Assembly: GCA_964035575.1 (NCBI GenBank)
Contig: OZ037844.1
Location: 248,001-312,000 of the forward strand
DNA length: 64,000 bases
Reading direction: 5' to 3'
Source: Rhynchopus sp. YZ270_cl-10
Taxonomy: Eukaryota > Euglenozoa > Diplonemea > Diplonemida > Diplonemidae
A program made the translations under genes and the position numbers. Positions 20,696-31,826 of this stretch are shown one piece after another (position 1 is the stretch's first letter; each line of letters starts with the position of its first letter). The notes under the pieces were generated by a model that had not been told where the DNA came from, searched no databases, and saw only the letters and a program-made list of their open reading frames with translations.

Positions 20696-22357
20696 TCATT
20701 CTTCTGCACCGTGCTTGAGGAGAACTTCCACCACATCTGCACGTTGTTCCTGCCTCGCATGGTGCAACGCAGTGTAGCCCATCAAATTTCTGTGGTTCAC
20801 GTTCACATCCTTCAAACCCACAAGATAGCGCACAGTCTCGGTGTGTCCATGATCTGCTGCAACGGTAAGACACACGTCACCTTCGAAGTCTATGGCACAC
20901 ACGTCCGCACCTGCTTTGTTCAACATCTTAACAACTTCGAGTTCCCCAACCTCACAAGCACAGTGAAGGGGTCTGTAAGACATCTCATCGTCCTTCGCCT
21001 CGATGTCTGCCCCTGCATCAATGAGCAGCTGCACCACAGCAAAGTGCTTCTTTAACACTGCGAAGTGCAGTGAAGTTATGCCCCTGGTACTAGAGTGATT
21101 CATGTCCACCTCAGGCAAACCGACAAGATACTGCACAGTCTCCGTATGTCCCTGATGTGCCGCAGACATAAGACATCTGTCCCCTTTGTTGTCTGTGACA
21201 CACACATCAGCACCTGCTTTGACTAACACATTCACAGCTGCGAGTGCTCCTGAACGGCAAGCCAAGTGCAAGGGCGAACGCCCCACCGTGTCCTTTACCT
21301 CCACATCTGCCCCTGCATCAATGAGCACCTGCACCACATCGGGATGCTTTTCAGCTGCAGCGAGCAACGCAGTGTAGCCGGCATTACCTTTGTGATTCAC
21401 ATCCACCTCCGGCAAGCCCGCAAGATAGCGCACAGTCTCCGTGCGTCCAAAATATGAAGCAAGGATAAGACACGTGTCTCCATTGTCGTCTGTGACACGC
21501 ACTTCCGCACCTGCTTCCACCAACACCTTCAGCACATGGAGTGCTCCTGAACGGCAAGACCAGAGCAGAGGCGAACGTCCCATGCCGCCCTTTGCTTCGA
21601 TGTCTGCCCCTGCATCAATGAGCAGTTGCACCACATCTGAGTGATTCTCATCAGCTGCAGCGAGCAACGCAGTGGAGCCATTATCCTTGTAATTCACGTC
21701 CACCTCCCGCAAGCCCACAAGATAGCGCACAGTCTCGGTGTGTCCAAGATATGCAGCAAGGGTAAGGCACGTGTCTCCATTGTTGTCTGTGACACGCACT
21801 TCCGCACCTGCTTCGACCAACACCTTCACCACAGGGAGTACTCCTGAACCGCAAGACACGTGTAGAGGCGAACGTCCCATGTCGTCCTTTGTCTCGATGT
21901 CTGCCCCTGCATCAATAAGCACCTGACACACTGCAGGGTCCTCCCACATGGCTGGACAGGGACGATGTGTATCACTGTCGTTGTCTACCTTGTGCCCGTG
22001 TGGGACAAACGCAACGTTGCTGCAGACTGACTTCCAATGCTGCAAGAGGACCTCCGTGCACGCAGTGTGGTCTGCGTGGATGCACTCACTCAGCAGCATC
22101 CCGAAGCCCATCTGCGTTGTCTCAACATACGGAAGAAGCAGTGCGAGGCATTCATCGTGGTTCCCTCTGCATGCCTCGTGCACAGCATCGAAAGCAACCG
22201 TTTTGCTGTCTGTGTCTGGGCTGAGCTTCTCAAGTCCCGCCCGCACGGCAGTCGTGTCGCCGTTCCTGGCAGCCTCCACCAAGACCGAGTCTGCAGAAAG
22301 CTTTCTTCTCTTTGATGCCTTCTCGTCAGGTGTGCTGTCTGCGTGTCGCTTCGACAT
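20696..22357 (-). CDS. ANK-6: ankyrin-repeat family protein
   Basis: Intact 553-residue member, MSKRHADSTPDEKASKRRKL to LLKHGAEE. The variable loop is long and distinctive (HKVDNDSDTHRP). All three ankyrin types of the higher-order unit are present in order and several times. Like ANK-5, its immediate 5' flank keeps only the first 75 bp of the family flank, then enters the spacer shared with ANK-5, so the two are tandem duplicates. Confidence 0.93.
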   Translation of the reverse strand: MSKRHADSTPDEKASKRRKLSADSVLVEAARNGDTTAVRAGLEKLSPDTDSKTVAFDAVHEACRGNHDECLALLLPYVETTQMGFGMLLSECIHADHTACTEVLLQHWKSVCSNVAFVPHGHKVDNDSDTHRPCPAMWEDPAVCQVLIDAGADIETKDDMGRSPLHVSCGSGVLPVVKVLVEAGAEVRVTDNNGDTCLTLAAYLGHTETVRYLVGLREVDVNYKDNGSTALLAAADENHSDVVQLLIDAGADIEAKGGMGRSPLLWSCRSGALHVLKVLVEAGAEVRVTDDNGDTCLILASYFGRTETVRYLAGLPEVDVNHKGNAGYTALLAAAEKHPDVVQVLIDAGADVEVKDTVGRSPLHLACRSGALAAVNVLVKAGADVCVTDNKGDRCLMSAAHQGHTETVQYLVGLPEVDMNHSSTRGITSLHFAVLKKHFAVVQLLIDAGADIEAKDDEMSYRPLHCACEVGELEVVKMLNKAGADVCAIDFEGDVCLTVAADHGHTETVRYLVGLKDVNVNHRNLMGYTALHHARQEQRADVVEVLLKHGAEE

Positions 22358-23155
22358 GGTTTTTAAAGATGTTGATATTCAATGTTGTGTTTTTTATGCT
22401 GTTTCTTTTTGTGGAGGTTGTGAGTGCATTGAACAATGAGAGGAAGTAGGTGGTGGTCGCAATGTGGAAGCAAGAAGAATCTTAAGAGGCTCGCAGTAGC
22501 ATTTTGTCTGACCCTGAGAGGGATGCAGTTGCGACGGCCATGTGCACACTGTCCGCAACCGCTTAGGGAACGCCAATGCTAGCAACCTTCCCGGTTTGTA
22601 CTACAGCAAGCGAGAGCTCAACGACACTGGCACAGTAACGAATTCAAAGAATATATCCTGGAACACCATCAAAAAAAAAAGTGAAGTTGATAGTGCAAAC
22701 GCCTCTGGGACGCAGGCACTGACACTCCGCGGGTTATCGAACCCCGGAGTGTTGCGCTTCGGTGTGGTTTACAGGGAAGCTGTAAGCAGGTATACAGTCA
22801 TTACCCCACCCTGACCTGGAAGGGGGGACAACATGATTTAGAGATTCAAGAAAAGCACGTGTTTTAGCACACAACACTGGGCGTCTGCTGAATCCGATGA
22901 GCGCCGGGGCGCCGACGGAACGGAGGGAGTGCACACGATCCTTCTTCACACCAGGGAATGGGGCGCGGCGGAGTTTCGCTGTTAAAGCTCGCATGTTCGC
23001 CTTGACGATGAGCCTTTGCATGACCCGCCCACGCTCGCGGATATTAGAGGTCCGTTTGGCGAGGAAGACCCTTGTGCGCAATTCGAAGTCGACCGCGAGC
23101 TCGACACACGACACGTCGCGGGGTTCTCGAGCGTAATCACCATGTGAACCGAGTT
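22358..23155. other. ANK-6 5' flank, duplicated spacer and unrecognised open frame
   Basis: 22358-22640 is the flank and spacer shared with ANK-5. From 23150 down to 22734 the minus strand stays open for about 139 codons (stretches such as VELAVDFELRTRVFLAKRTS and RVMQRLIVKANMRALTAKLR), GC-richer than its surroundings; I do not recognise it and it has no start of its own. Bases 22705-22745 form a hairpin (ACTCCGCGGG with CCCCGGAGT) and share the words GACGCAGGCACTG and CTCCGCGG with about 33045-33075. Confidence 0.45.
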
Positions 23156-24508
23156 TCATTCTTCTGCACCGTGCTTCAGGAGAAACTGCTCCACATCTGC
23201 ATGTTGTTTCTGCCTCGCATAGTGCAACGCAGTGTGGCCCGAAAAATCCCTGTGGTTTACATCCACCTTGTTCCAGCCTACAAGATAGCGCACAGTCTCG
23301 GTGTGTCCATGATATGCCGCAACGGTAAGACATGTGTCTCCATTCTCCTCTGTAGCACACACGTCCGCACCTGCTTCCACCAACATCTTCACAATTTCTA
23401 GTTCCCCAACCTCACAAGCACAGCGAAGAGGTGCGACATCCATCACAGCGTACTTTTCATCGATGTCTGCCCCTGCATCAATGAGCAGTTGCACCACATC
23501 TGAGTGCTTCTCGAACACTGCGTGGTGCAGTGCAGTGAAGCCACTGTCATTTGACTGATTCACATCCACCTCAGGCATGCACAGAAGAGTGCGCACAGTC
23601 TCGGTGTGCCCGTGATGTGCCGCAACGGTAAGACATCCGTTCCCTTTGTTGTCTGCGACACACACTCTCGCACCTGCTTTGACCAACACCTTCACAACTG
23701 CGAGTGATCCTGAACGACAAGCCCAGTGCAGGGGTGAAAATCCCGTCTTGTCCTTTACCTCCACCTCTGCCCCTGCATCAATGAGCACCTCCATCACAGC
23801 GGGGTGGTTACAAGCTGAAAGGATCAACGCAGTGTGGCCGGCACTATCCTTGTGAGTCACGTCGACCTGCAGCAAACCCACAAGATAGCGCACAGTCTCG
23901 GTGTGTCCAAAATATGCCGCAAGGGTAAGACACGTGTCTCCTTCGGTGTCCGTGACACGCACTCCCGCACCTGCTTCTACCAACACCTTCACAACATCGA
24001 GTGCTCCCGAACGGCAAGCACAGTGCAGAGGCGAACGTCCCATGTCGTTCTTTCTCTCGATGTCTGCCCCTGCATCAATAAGCACCTGACACACTGCAGG
24101 GTCCTTCCACATGGCTGGACAGGGTCGGTCTTCTTCGTCCTCCTGCCCATGTGGGACAAACGTGACGTTGCTGCAGACTGACTTCCAATGCTGCAAGAGG
24201 ACCTCCGTGCACGCAGTGTAGTCTGCGTGGATGCACTCACTCAGCAGCATCCCGAAGCCCATCTGCGTTGTCTCAACATACGGAAGAAGCAGTGCGAGGC
24301 ATTCATCGTGGTTCCCTCTGCATGCCTCGTGCACCGCATCGAAGGCATCTGTTTTGCTGTCTGTGTCTGGGCTGAGCTTCTCAAGTCCCACCCGCACGGC
24401 AGTCGTGTCGCCGTTCCTGGCAGCCTCCACCAAGACCTCGTCTGCAGAAAGTGTTGTGTTGTTTGAAGCCTTCTCGTCAGGTGTGCTGTCTGCGTGTCGC
24501 TTCGACAT
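23156..24508 (-). CDS. ANK-7: ankyrin-repeat family protein
   Basis: Intact 450-residue member ending LLKHGAEE. Its N terminus reads KASNNTTL where most left-cluster genes have KAPKRR, so the basic patch is absent. Variable loop QEDEEDRP, identical to ANK-8. The 5' flank follows the family for about 110 bp and then joins, at 24612, a spacer otherwise found upstream of ANK-5. Confidence 0.93.
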   Translation of the reverse strand: MSKRHADSTPDEKASNNTTLSADEVLVEAARNGDTTAVRVGLEKLSPDTDSKTDAFDAVHEACRGNHDECLALLLPYVETTQMGFGMLLSECIHADYTACTEVLLQHWKSVCSNVTFVPHGQEDEEDRPCPAMWKDPAVCQVLIDAGADIERKNDMGRSPLHCACRSGALDVVKVLVEAGAGVRVTDTEGDTCLTLAAYFGHTETVRYLVGLLQVDVTHKDSAGHTALILSACNHPAVMEVLIDAGAEVEVKDKTGFSPLHWACRSGSLAVVKVLVKAGARVCVADNKGNGCLTVAAHHGHTETVRTLLCMPEVDVNQSNDSGFTALHHAVFEKHSDVVQLLIDAGADIDEKYAVMDVAPLRCACEVGELEIVKMLVEAGADVCATEENGDTCLTVAAYHGHTETVRYLVGWNKVDVNHRDFSGHTALHYARQKQHADVEQFLLKHGAEE

Positions 24509-25167
24509 GGTTTGTGAAGATGTTGATATGCAATGTTGTGTCTTTTATGCTGTTTCTTTTTGTGGAGGTTGTGAGGCGAGTGGTGAGTGTCCTTCCCTCC
24601 CACCCCACAGTACTAACTTACTGGACATCAGTGCTGGAGGAGGTTGAGCAGGGAGGTGAGACTGAAGACGAAAAGAAAGCAGCAAAGAATGAAAAATAGG
24701 AAATATTCGGGATTCTTGTTTCGGGAGTGGGGAAATAGTGCACAAAACTACAATATTGAGAAGCGAGGAAAGTTCCTAGGGAAAAAAGTATTCGATCGCA
24801 TCACACAGGCGCAACTCTCGGGTGGGGTGAGGTAGAATGCACCTAAAATTGCTGTAAGAAAAACAGGGATTCGTTTTCAGGAAGTTTCTATTTTCCCCCG
24901 AAACCCCAATCCCAATCCACTACTAGATAAATACCTGCATTTGTCCCAATAATAATGAAATGCATTTCTTCTTTTGCCTTGTGCCTTGTGCCCCCGTCAC
25001 CTATAAGCCTCGAATCCTACAAAAAATATTGCCCTCAAAAAAAAAAAGGTGCTGCATTCTTCTGATTCTTCTCAGAGACACGTCAGATGTCAGGGACGAG
25101 AAGTGGAAGTGCTCGTACCCCATACTGCCGTCGACGCTGGCACGAGTGGCTTGACGCGTCCACAGCA
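24509..25167. other. ANK-7 5' flank and duplicated spacer
   Basis: 24509-24600 is family 5' flank. 24612-24770 is a copy of 20100-20250, including the coding-like tail ending EDEKKAAKN. 24900-25020 is a copy of 20540-20650. The remaining 25025-25167 holds nothing I recognise. Confidence 0.6.
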
Positions 25168-26517
25168 TCATTCTTCTGCACCGTGCTTGAGGAGAACCTG
25201 CTCCACATCTGCATGTTGTTTCTGCCTCGCATAGTGCAACGCAGTGTTGCCCAACAAATTTCTGTGGTTCACATCCACCTTGTTCAAACCAACAAGATAG
25301 CGCACAGTCTCGGTGTGTCCATAATATGCCGCAACGGTAAGACATGTGTCTCCATCGCAGTCTGTGTCACACACGTCCGCACCTGCTTCGACCAACATCT
25401 TCACAACTTCGAGTTCCCCAACCTCACAAGCACAGTGAAGGGGTGTGTAGTACATCTCATCGTCCTTCGCCTCGATGTCTGCCCCTGCATCAATGAGCAG
25501 CTGCACCATATCAGGGTGCTTCTTTAACACTGCGCCGTGCAGTGAAGTGAAGCCCTTGGTCGACTGATTCATGTCCACCTCAGGCATGCACAGAAGAGTA
25601 CGCACAGTCTCAGTGTGCTCTCGTGACGCACACATAAGACATCCGTTCCCTTTGTTGTCTGCGACACACACGTAAGCACCTGCTTTGAGCAACACCTTCA
25701 CAACTGCGCGTGCTCCTGAAAGGCAAGCTAAGAGCAGGGGTGAAAGTCCCGCCTCGTCCTTTACATCCACATCTGCCCCTGCATCAATGAGCACCTCCAC
25801 CACATCTGCATGATTTTCATCAGCTGCCTGGAGCAGCGCAGTGGAGCCATCATTATCCTTGTGATTCACGTCGACCTGCAGCAAACCCACAAGATAGCGC
25901 ACAGTCTCGGTGCGTCCAAAACAAGACGCAAGGGTAAGACAGGTGTCTCCTTCTTTGTCTGTGACTCGCACTCCTGCACCTGCTTCCACCAACACCTTCA
26001 CCGCAAGGAGTGCTCCTGAACGGCAAGCACAGTGCAGAGGCGAACGTCCCATGTCGTCCTTTGTCTCGATGTCTGCCCCTGCATCAATGAGCACCTGACA
26101 CACTGCAGGGTCCTCCCACATGGCTGGACAGGGTCGGTCTTCTTCGTCCTCCTGACCGTGTGGGACAAACGCAACGTTGCTGCAGACTGACTTCCAATGC
26201 TGCAAGAGGACCTCCGTGCACGCAGTGTGGTCTGCGTGGATGCACTCACTCAGCAGCATCCCGAAGCCCATCTGCGTTGTCTCAACATACGGAAGAAGCA
26301 GTGCGAGGCATTCATCGTGGTTCCCTCTGCATGCCTCGTGCACAGCATCGAAGGCAACCTTTTTGCTGTCTGTGTCTGGACTGAGCTTCTCAAGTCCCAC
26401 CCGCACGGCAGTCGTGTCGCCGTTCCTGGCAGCCTCCACCAAGACCGAGTCTGCAGAAAGCTTTCTTCTCTTTGGTGGGTTCTCGTCAGGTGTGCTGTCT
26501 GCGTGTCGCTTCGACAT
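25168..26517 (-). CDS. ANK-8: ankyrin-repeat family protein
   Basis: Intact 449-residue member, MSKRHADSTPDENPPKRRKL to LLKHGAEE. Basic patch present. Variable loop QEDEEDRP. Two repeats carry short in-frame deletions (CASREHTETVRTLL and VDMNQSTKGFTSLH, each missing residues found in paralogues). It is the last gene of the left cluster. Confidence 0.93.
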   Translation of the reverse strand: MSKRHADSTPDENPPKRRKLSADSVLVEAARNGDTTAVRVGLEKLSPDTDSKKVAFDAVHEACRGNHDECLALLLPYVETTQMGFGMLLSECIHADHTACTEVLLQHWKSVCSNVAFVPHGQEDEEDRPCPAMWEDPAVCQVLIDAGADIETKDDMGRSPLHCACRSGALLAVKVLVEAGAGVRVTDKEGDTCLTLASCFGRTETVRYLVGLLQVDVNHKDNDGSTALLQAADENHADVVEVLIDAGADVDVKDEAGLSPLLLACLSGARAVVKVLLKAGAYVCVADNKGNGCLMCASREHTETVRTLLCMPEVDMNQSTKGFTSLHGAVLKKHPDMVQLLIDAGADIEAKDDEMYYTPLHCACEVGELEVVKMLVEAGADVCDTDCDGDTCLTVAAYYGHTETVRYLVGLNKVDVNHRNLLGNTALHYARQKQHADVEQVLLKHGAEE

Positions 26518-28597
26518 GGTTTGTGAAGATGTTGATATTCAATGTTGTGTCTTTTATGCTGTTTATTTTTGTGGAGGTTGTGAGGTGAGTGGTGGGTGTC
26601 CCTGAACTGCCTTCCCACCCCTGACAAGCACACAGACACAGTCGAAACGGTGAACATACGTGGGTAGGTGTGAATGGGTTCACTGATAGGTTCTTAGGAA
26701 AGATGTCTCCTCATGTGGGTATAAACTTGAAATACAACAACCATCTGATATGCTTTACTCTCGCTTCTACTTATCAGGCAGTACCAAAAAGCATGGAAAA
26801 AGGAGAAGGGTTTTTGGGTTTTGTTTCCTTTTCTACTATTGTGTCTTGATTGCATCGGTTTGGGTTGTTGCTGTTTTTTTGTTTTTTTTATTTTGAAACT
26901 TTTTTTAATAACATTCCTACACTGAATGAAGCTCCAAGAAAATGGAGTCGGTGGTCAAAGAGGACGCCGCTTTCCTAACAACGTGCACACAAACTGGAAA
27001 GGCGTAGTCCTTGAACATTGCTTACCAATGGTACGAATGGTACACGAATGTATCTTGGTGCGTGAACCAGAGTGGGCGTCCGTTTGCCATGCATGTCTTG
27101 CCTACCAGCGACAGGCGATATAGTACATGGTCTTGATGGTTACCAGAACACGACCCCGCAAAATAAACCATGAAAACGTCTAGTTCAAGTCAATGAACCA
27201 GGCATGGAAGGGTTGCTTGCAAACTTGGTTTGTATTAATGTGACACCCGAGGATGCACGCCACTATTGTTGCCTTACCAACAGGAGTCGAAGGTGTGTTC
27301 TGTGTTCAGCATTACCCTACAGGGAAGAATGTGGACGCACACCTGATCCCTAATTTGCTTTTTCTTTTTCTTTGATAAATTGTTGGAGTAGTGTAGTTGC
27401 CTCGGTTGTATTGCCACAGTTGTGCATTCTCCACTGTTGTTGTTTTTTTTTTTTTTCGCATTTTTTTGAACGAACGTAAAACGTTATCCAGATTCCGCTG
27501 AGTTCAACGAATATTTCCTCCGGATTTCGACGGGTTTTATTTGCTGAAAGAGTTTGCAAAGTGGGGGGAGAAAGAGCACTATTTCGCAAAAGGTGTCTAA
27601 ACCTCTTGGCTTAGTCAAGAAAGGTTGACTTCAAATACAAAGCCCTCTCATGACAACGTACAACCAAACGTTGCAAAACCGAGCACTGTTTCTAAAATAA
27701 AATAAAAGAAAGAGCCCCTTTTACGATGAACGTCTACACATCATAAGCAAAGTTGACTTGAAACACAAACACCTCTCAACAGACAGTCTTGGCACACGAC
27801 CGACCGGGGGGTACAGCCAACCATGCTTAACAAACCTGCTGGATGCGCCTAAGCCTCTCGGGCTAAGTCACCGCTGATCATTCCCCCTTGCGTCCAGTAG
27901 GAACACAGTGCACATGCCTATCACGTCCCAAGCGAGTGAACGGGGACAGTTAGCATGTGACCAGGTCTGTTTGATACGAAACACCCAACCCAAAACCTCA
28001 CATTTCTATTCAAACCAACCAAGGAAGGGGAAGAGAACGGGAGATGGAGAGAGGGCCATATTATTATTCGTTTGACATTCCTCTAGCACTAACGTATTGG
28101 AGAGGAATACAGCACGCCTTACGATGAGCGCCATGATTCACAGTGAACGTGGATACCATAAAAAAAAAACTGAACAAATAGTACCAAAACAAAAATGACA
28201 GAACAAAGGGTAGAGAAGCGGAGTGTGAAAAGATGGATCTTGAGTACAACAGTGTTGCCCCGAAGCGATTTTTATTATTTTTTTTGGGTTGGTACCCAGT
28301 GTCAAAGTTGTGTCGACCAGGCTAATCCAGTATGTTACGCTGTACGTAAAGTACCGTAAATCCGAAGAAATAACGGGCAGACAATAACCATTTCTTTTTA
28401 AAAGCCGATGAAGCCCTAGAAAAAGATGGCTCTTTTTTCCACTATCTGTGTGGGGAACACATTGTGTGGGGCAAAAAAAAACCTTATTTCATATGCGCGA
28501 CACAAACCACACCCCCTTTCCGACAGATACGAAAAAACAACATACAACAAATGTTAGAAAACGGAAATGCTCTAAAATGCTTTATTCCCCCCAAACT
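26518..28597. other. ANK-8 5' flank and 2-kb spacer with dispersed short repeats
   Basis: 26518-26660 is family 5' flank. No gene is supported in the rest. Bases 26890-27010 resemble 50190-50375 (GAAGCTCCAAGAAAA, AAAGAGGA, CACACAAACTGGAAA). Bases 27226-27272 resemble 31028-31074 (TTGTATTA, then CCACTATT). Copies of the GACTTGAAATACAAAGCCCT motif lie at 27627-27660 and 27755-27800, and copies of the CCTAAGCCTCTCG motif at 27597-27626 and 27841-27875. Confidence 0.6.
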
Positions 28598-30148
28598 TTA
28601 AAAGGGCAGCAGTCTGTCGTGGACCAGTTCAGACTCCGAACCTACGGATCGTCGGCCTGCAGAGACTGTGGACGAGGTGTCATCGTTGTCCCTGTAGTCC
28701 CGCTGGCTGTATAGCCCACCTGGAGGACGTGGTGGGTAAGTGGTGGAGGCCGTCATCTCGACTGGGGGCATGGGCGCTTGGTGGCACTCACGTGGCATGC
28801 TCCCGACTAGGTTGTCCTGCATCTTGTCTCTGCTCACGTCCAGCCCGCTCGAAGAACGTCCCCGAGCAACCAGCACGCACACACAGCAGCAAACGAAGCA
28901 CGCAATCAGCACCGCCAGCCCAGCCAACCCCAGCACGGTGTACACCCACCATTCTGTGCCCTCGTCCCCATAGGGCGACGGAGTGCCTTGTGCAGCGGCG
29001 CCTACCGGTGTTGCCGTAGCCGAGGGCTGCGTCGTGGTGGGCAGGGTCGGTGCCACTGTCAGCGGCACCGTTGTGAGCGGTGCTTCTGTGGCAGGTGCAG
29101 GTGTTGACGGTGCTGGTGTTGGAGGTGCCGGTGTAGGAGGTGAAGGTGTGGGTGGGGACGGAGTGGGTGGCGATGGTGTCGGTGGTGCCGGTGTGGGAGG
29201 TGCCGGTGTTGGCGGGGAAGGCGTCGGTGGTGACGGCGTGGGTGGGGAAGGAGTTGGCGGAGCCGGTGTCGGTGGTGACGGTGTAGGTGGCGATGGAGTT
29301 GGTGGTGACGGTGTCGGAGGTGCAGGTGTCGGTGGCGACGGCGTTGGTGGTGCTGGCGTCGGTGGGGACGGAGTTGGCGGTGCCGGTGTCGGTGGTGCAG
29401 GTGTCGGTGGCGACGGCGTTGGTGGTGCTGGCGTCGGTGGCGCCGGTGTTGGCGGCGACGGAGTCGGGGGCACTTCTGTCGGGACTGCTGTGGGCGGTGC
29501 GGGTGTGTCATATTTATCGCAGTTGTCCCCGAACCAATTCATGAAACACTCGCAGTGGCAGGTCCCTTTCACCTTATCCCCAACAACAGCACCGCCTGCT
29601 GTGCTTGTACTAACATAACAGCTCGGCACATCTGCCTGCTCGCATATAGGGTCAGGCGCGTTTGGGTCTTGACATGATGCATCCGGCGGCGATGGTTCCA
29701 GCGAGACACCGTCATACAGAAAGACACCGTCCGTCTTGCTCGGGTTGAAGATCTCGATGTAGAGTGCCCTCGAGCCGTCGTCTGTGGAGAAGCAGGTGTG
29801 GTCGATGTGCTCGTCTTTTGTGAGGATTCTGCAGAACTTGCAGTCTTCTCCGTTGAGAGGGTCTGTCGTGTGGATGTGCACCCAGCACTTGGAGTCGGTG
29901 CGCTGGCTCAGCGTCGTCATGATGTGCGGCGTGAACCCTGTGTACGTCGGGTTGTCGAAGGCGAGACTCCGATACGAACTTGACAGGAACAACTTGAACA
30001 CAACACACGTCTGCGCGGGGATGGGGAAGTTCCCATTCTTCCCAACCAGGTTCACCGAGGCAGCGTCGTAGTCTACACTCACCACGCTGTCGACAAGCAG
30101 CAGCAGCAGGCCCAACAGACGCCATGAAGACCCCATTGTTGACTTCAC
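28598..30148 (-). CDS. Type I membrane protein with EGF-like motif and Pro-Thr-Pro stalk
   Basis: A 516-residue predicted cell-surface protein. Residues 1-24 are a signal peptide (basic start, [14 protein letters not shown] core). Residues 25-165 are an unrecognised ectodomain with about eight cysteines. Residues 165-212 contain an EGF-like cysteine pattern ending [17 protein letters not shown]. Residues 214 to about 390 are a low-complexity stalk of [12 protein letters not shown] units, likely O-glycosylated and rigid. Residues 400-428 form one transmembrane helix ([19 protein letters not shown] followed by a Cys-rich end). The 88-residue cytoplasmic tail has YPPRPPGG and Ser-rich stretches. 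The stalk DNA is a 12-bp minisatellite, so copy number probably varies among alleles. No homologue is named; the layout suggests an adhesin or receptor. Confidence 0.85.
   Translation of the reverse strand: MKSTMGSSWRLLGLLLLLVDSVVSVDYDAASVNLVGKNGNFPIPAQTCVVFKLFLSSSYRSLAFDNPTYTGFTPHIMTTLSQRTDSKCWVHIHTTDPLNGEDCKFCRILTKDEHIDHTCFSTDDGSRALYIEIFNPSKTDGVFLYDGVSLEPSPPDASCQDPNAPDPICEQADVPSCYVSTSTAGGAVVGDKVKGTCHCECFMNWFGDNCDKYDTPAPPTAVPTEVPPTPSPPTPAPPTPAPPTPSPPTPAPPTPAPPTPSPPTPAPPTPSPPTPAPPTPSPPTPSPPTPSPPTPAPPTPSPPTPSPPTPSPPTPAPPTPAPPTPSPPTPSPPTPSPPTPAPPTPAPSTPAPATEAPLTTVPLTVAPTLPTTTQPSATATPVGAAAQGTPSPYGDEGTEWWVYTVLGLAGLAVLIACFVCCCVCVLVARGRSSSGLDVSRDKMQDNLVGSMPRECHQAPMPPVEMTASTTYPPRPPGGLYSQRDYRDNDDTSSTVSAGRRSVGSESELVHDRLLPF
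29130..29500. repeat. 12-bp minisatellite encoding the Pro-Thr-Pro stalk
   Basis: On the + strand the unit is GGTG(C/A)CGG(T/A/C)GT(T/C/G)GG, about 30 degenerate copies. On the minus strand it encodes alternating PPTPAP and PPTPSP. Variants are mostly synonymous or Ala/Ser exchanges. Confidence 0.85.
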
Positions 30149-31163
30149 TTCCTGAGAGAAGGGATAAGAGGGCAGAGGGAGTGTTGAAAAGTGTGAAAGA
30201 AGTGTGGGGTAAAATCACAGAAATTGAGCATTTGTTTGATGGCGATGTGTGAACCTATACGTGTGGAGCGACTTAGGGACTTCGCCTGGCTTCATGCAAG
30301 GAAGTGTGTTTGTCAAAGCCAGGCTAGGCCAAAAGCTTGAGCAGCATAGGGAATCGCTTATGCAGTGTGCCTCACAGATGAACACTCCTGCATTTGACGC
30401 CAAGCGCCGTGCCTTCTGTGCTAACGCGAGCAGGCTGAGGTGGCCAGACTCGAGTTGCAACGAGGGGCTTTCATTTTCGAGCTCGTCAGGAGATAACTGC
30501 ACCGAGTATTCACAATTCTGGCAATGAAGAAGAGCCTGCACGTACCTCATCGCGAAGTGCAACGCACACAGAAGTCCTGCCAGAAGTGAATCCCGATGTA
30601 CTGAAGCCTAGCCCAGAGAAATTCTAGAGACGTGAATGGAATAAAAGGAACAATATTTTAGATCTGCATGCACAGGGGCAGTGGTGGTTTCGCGAACGGA
30701 TGAGGGGGAGGGAAAAAATCATTATTTTTCTGGGGTTCCTGCAAAGCAAAGACGGGGTAGTGATCCTATTGCAGGACACCCTTACAAGACGTCTTCAGAT
30801 TTCAAATCCAAGAAATTCTTTAACAAAATGTGAACGATGTCGTAAAAAACGGGGAAAAAAAAATCAAATGAAAAGGTGAAATACACCACCCCTCCAGGGA
30901 AAAAAAAACCAAGCAGCTGGGGAAGGAGGAGGTGTACAAAAGGCAAGAACGTACACCTCCATCCTTCCCACCACCAGCAGTTTTAAAGCGTTCTGTTGCA
31001 AACAAGATTCAATTCTGTTTTTTGAAAAACTTGCTTGTATTAGTGACCACCCAAGAGTGTGCTCCACTATTTTTTTTTTTTATCAAAATCAACACACAAC
31101 TCTCCCTCCTCCCCCTCCTCCTAGCCAATCAACTTTCCAAAAAAAGCATCGTTGTGGCTCCTC
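30149..31163. other. Spacer between two genes; weak open frames only
   Basis: Both strands are open over about 30215-30562 (115 codons on minus, 92 on plus) but neither product is recognisable and they overlap antisense, so at most one is real. 31028-31074 is a copy of the short repeat at 27226. Otherwise nothing is seen. Confidence 0.4.
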
Positions 31164-31826
31164 TCATTCCTGCTCCCTACACGCAGCCGCACGCCACTGC
31201 TGAAGTCTTGAGAAGAGCGCCTTCTTTTGGTCAGTCTGGGAAAGGTCCCTTGCTACCCACATCCCATCGCTGCGGATGTCCTCCTGCGACGCACCAAGCG
31301 AGAGAAGATAGTGCAGCACTGCAAGCTCATTGTCCTTCGCTGCTAGGTCGATCAGAGTTGTGCTACGTGTCCGATCGAGACGGACACTTTGGTTCAGGGT
31401 AACCGCCTCGCTTTCGAGCATGATACGCACAAAGTCGACTTCTCCCGAACGCACGACATCCCTCGCGAGAAACTCCCCTCCGGCCCCTGCGTACACCACA
31501 TCCTCAAAGGTGTGCATATCCTTGCTTGCAATCAAATTCCGCACGAAAGAGCCCACATCCGCCACCCCCTCCATCACACCGTTCGCCTCCAGCCTCTTCT
31601 TCGCAAGCTCCCAACGGTTGTACCCTACCTCCACTACATCATCGGAGCTCAAGCAGTAGATATCATCAGTGCAGGTCAGCGCAGTGCCACCGCGTACCGT
31701 CAATGTCAGCCCCTCTGCGTCAATGCCAAATTCATGTGCGGCATCTGCGAGTAAGTCGTCAAGAAGGCTGTTCTCGCGTACGTTCAAGACAACATCGAGG
31801 CCTTCAAAGGTATAGGTAAGCTCCAT
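31164..31826 (-). CDS. Ubiquitin-like plus ankyrin-like protein
   Basis: A 220-residue protein. Residues 1-72 have a beta-grasp pattern like ubiquitin-like or doublecortin-like domains: LTYTFEGLDVVLNVRENSLL, then a helix (DDLLADAAHEFGI), then LTLTVRGG and DDVVEVGY strands. Residues 80-205 contain degenerate ankyrin-like helix pairs (GEFLARDVVRSGEVDFVRIM and STTLIDLAAKDNELAVLHYL with LLSLGAS). The combination suggests a cytoplasmic or nuclear adaptor. It is not a member of the ANK family above: no sequence of the family N terminus is present. No intron is needed. Confidence 0.7.
   Translation of the reverse strand: MELTYTFEGLDVVLNVRENSLLDDLLADAAHEFGIDAEGLTLTVRGGTALTCTDDIYCLSSDDVVEVGYNRWELAKKRLEANGVMEGVADVGSFVRNLIASKDMHTFEDVVYAGAGGEFLARDVVRSGEVDFVRIMLESEAVTLNQSVRLDRTRSTTLIDLAAKDNELAVLHYLLSLGASQEDIRSDGMWVARDLSQTDQKKALFSRLQQWRAAACREQE

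Noticed and set aside
22705-22760. tRNA-like hairpin (GGGTTATCGAACCCC) with a T-arm look
   Set aside because: No D-arm, anticodon arm or acceptor stem could be placed on either strand; the related copy at 33045 does not keep the pairing.
28983-29618. + strand Gly/Val-rich frame of 211 codons opposite the Pro-Thr-Pro protein
   Set aside because: It is the antisense reading of a 12-bp repeat; the minus strand has signal peptide, EGF-like motif and membrane helix.
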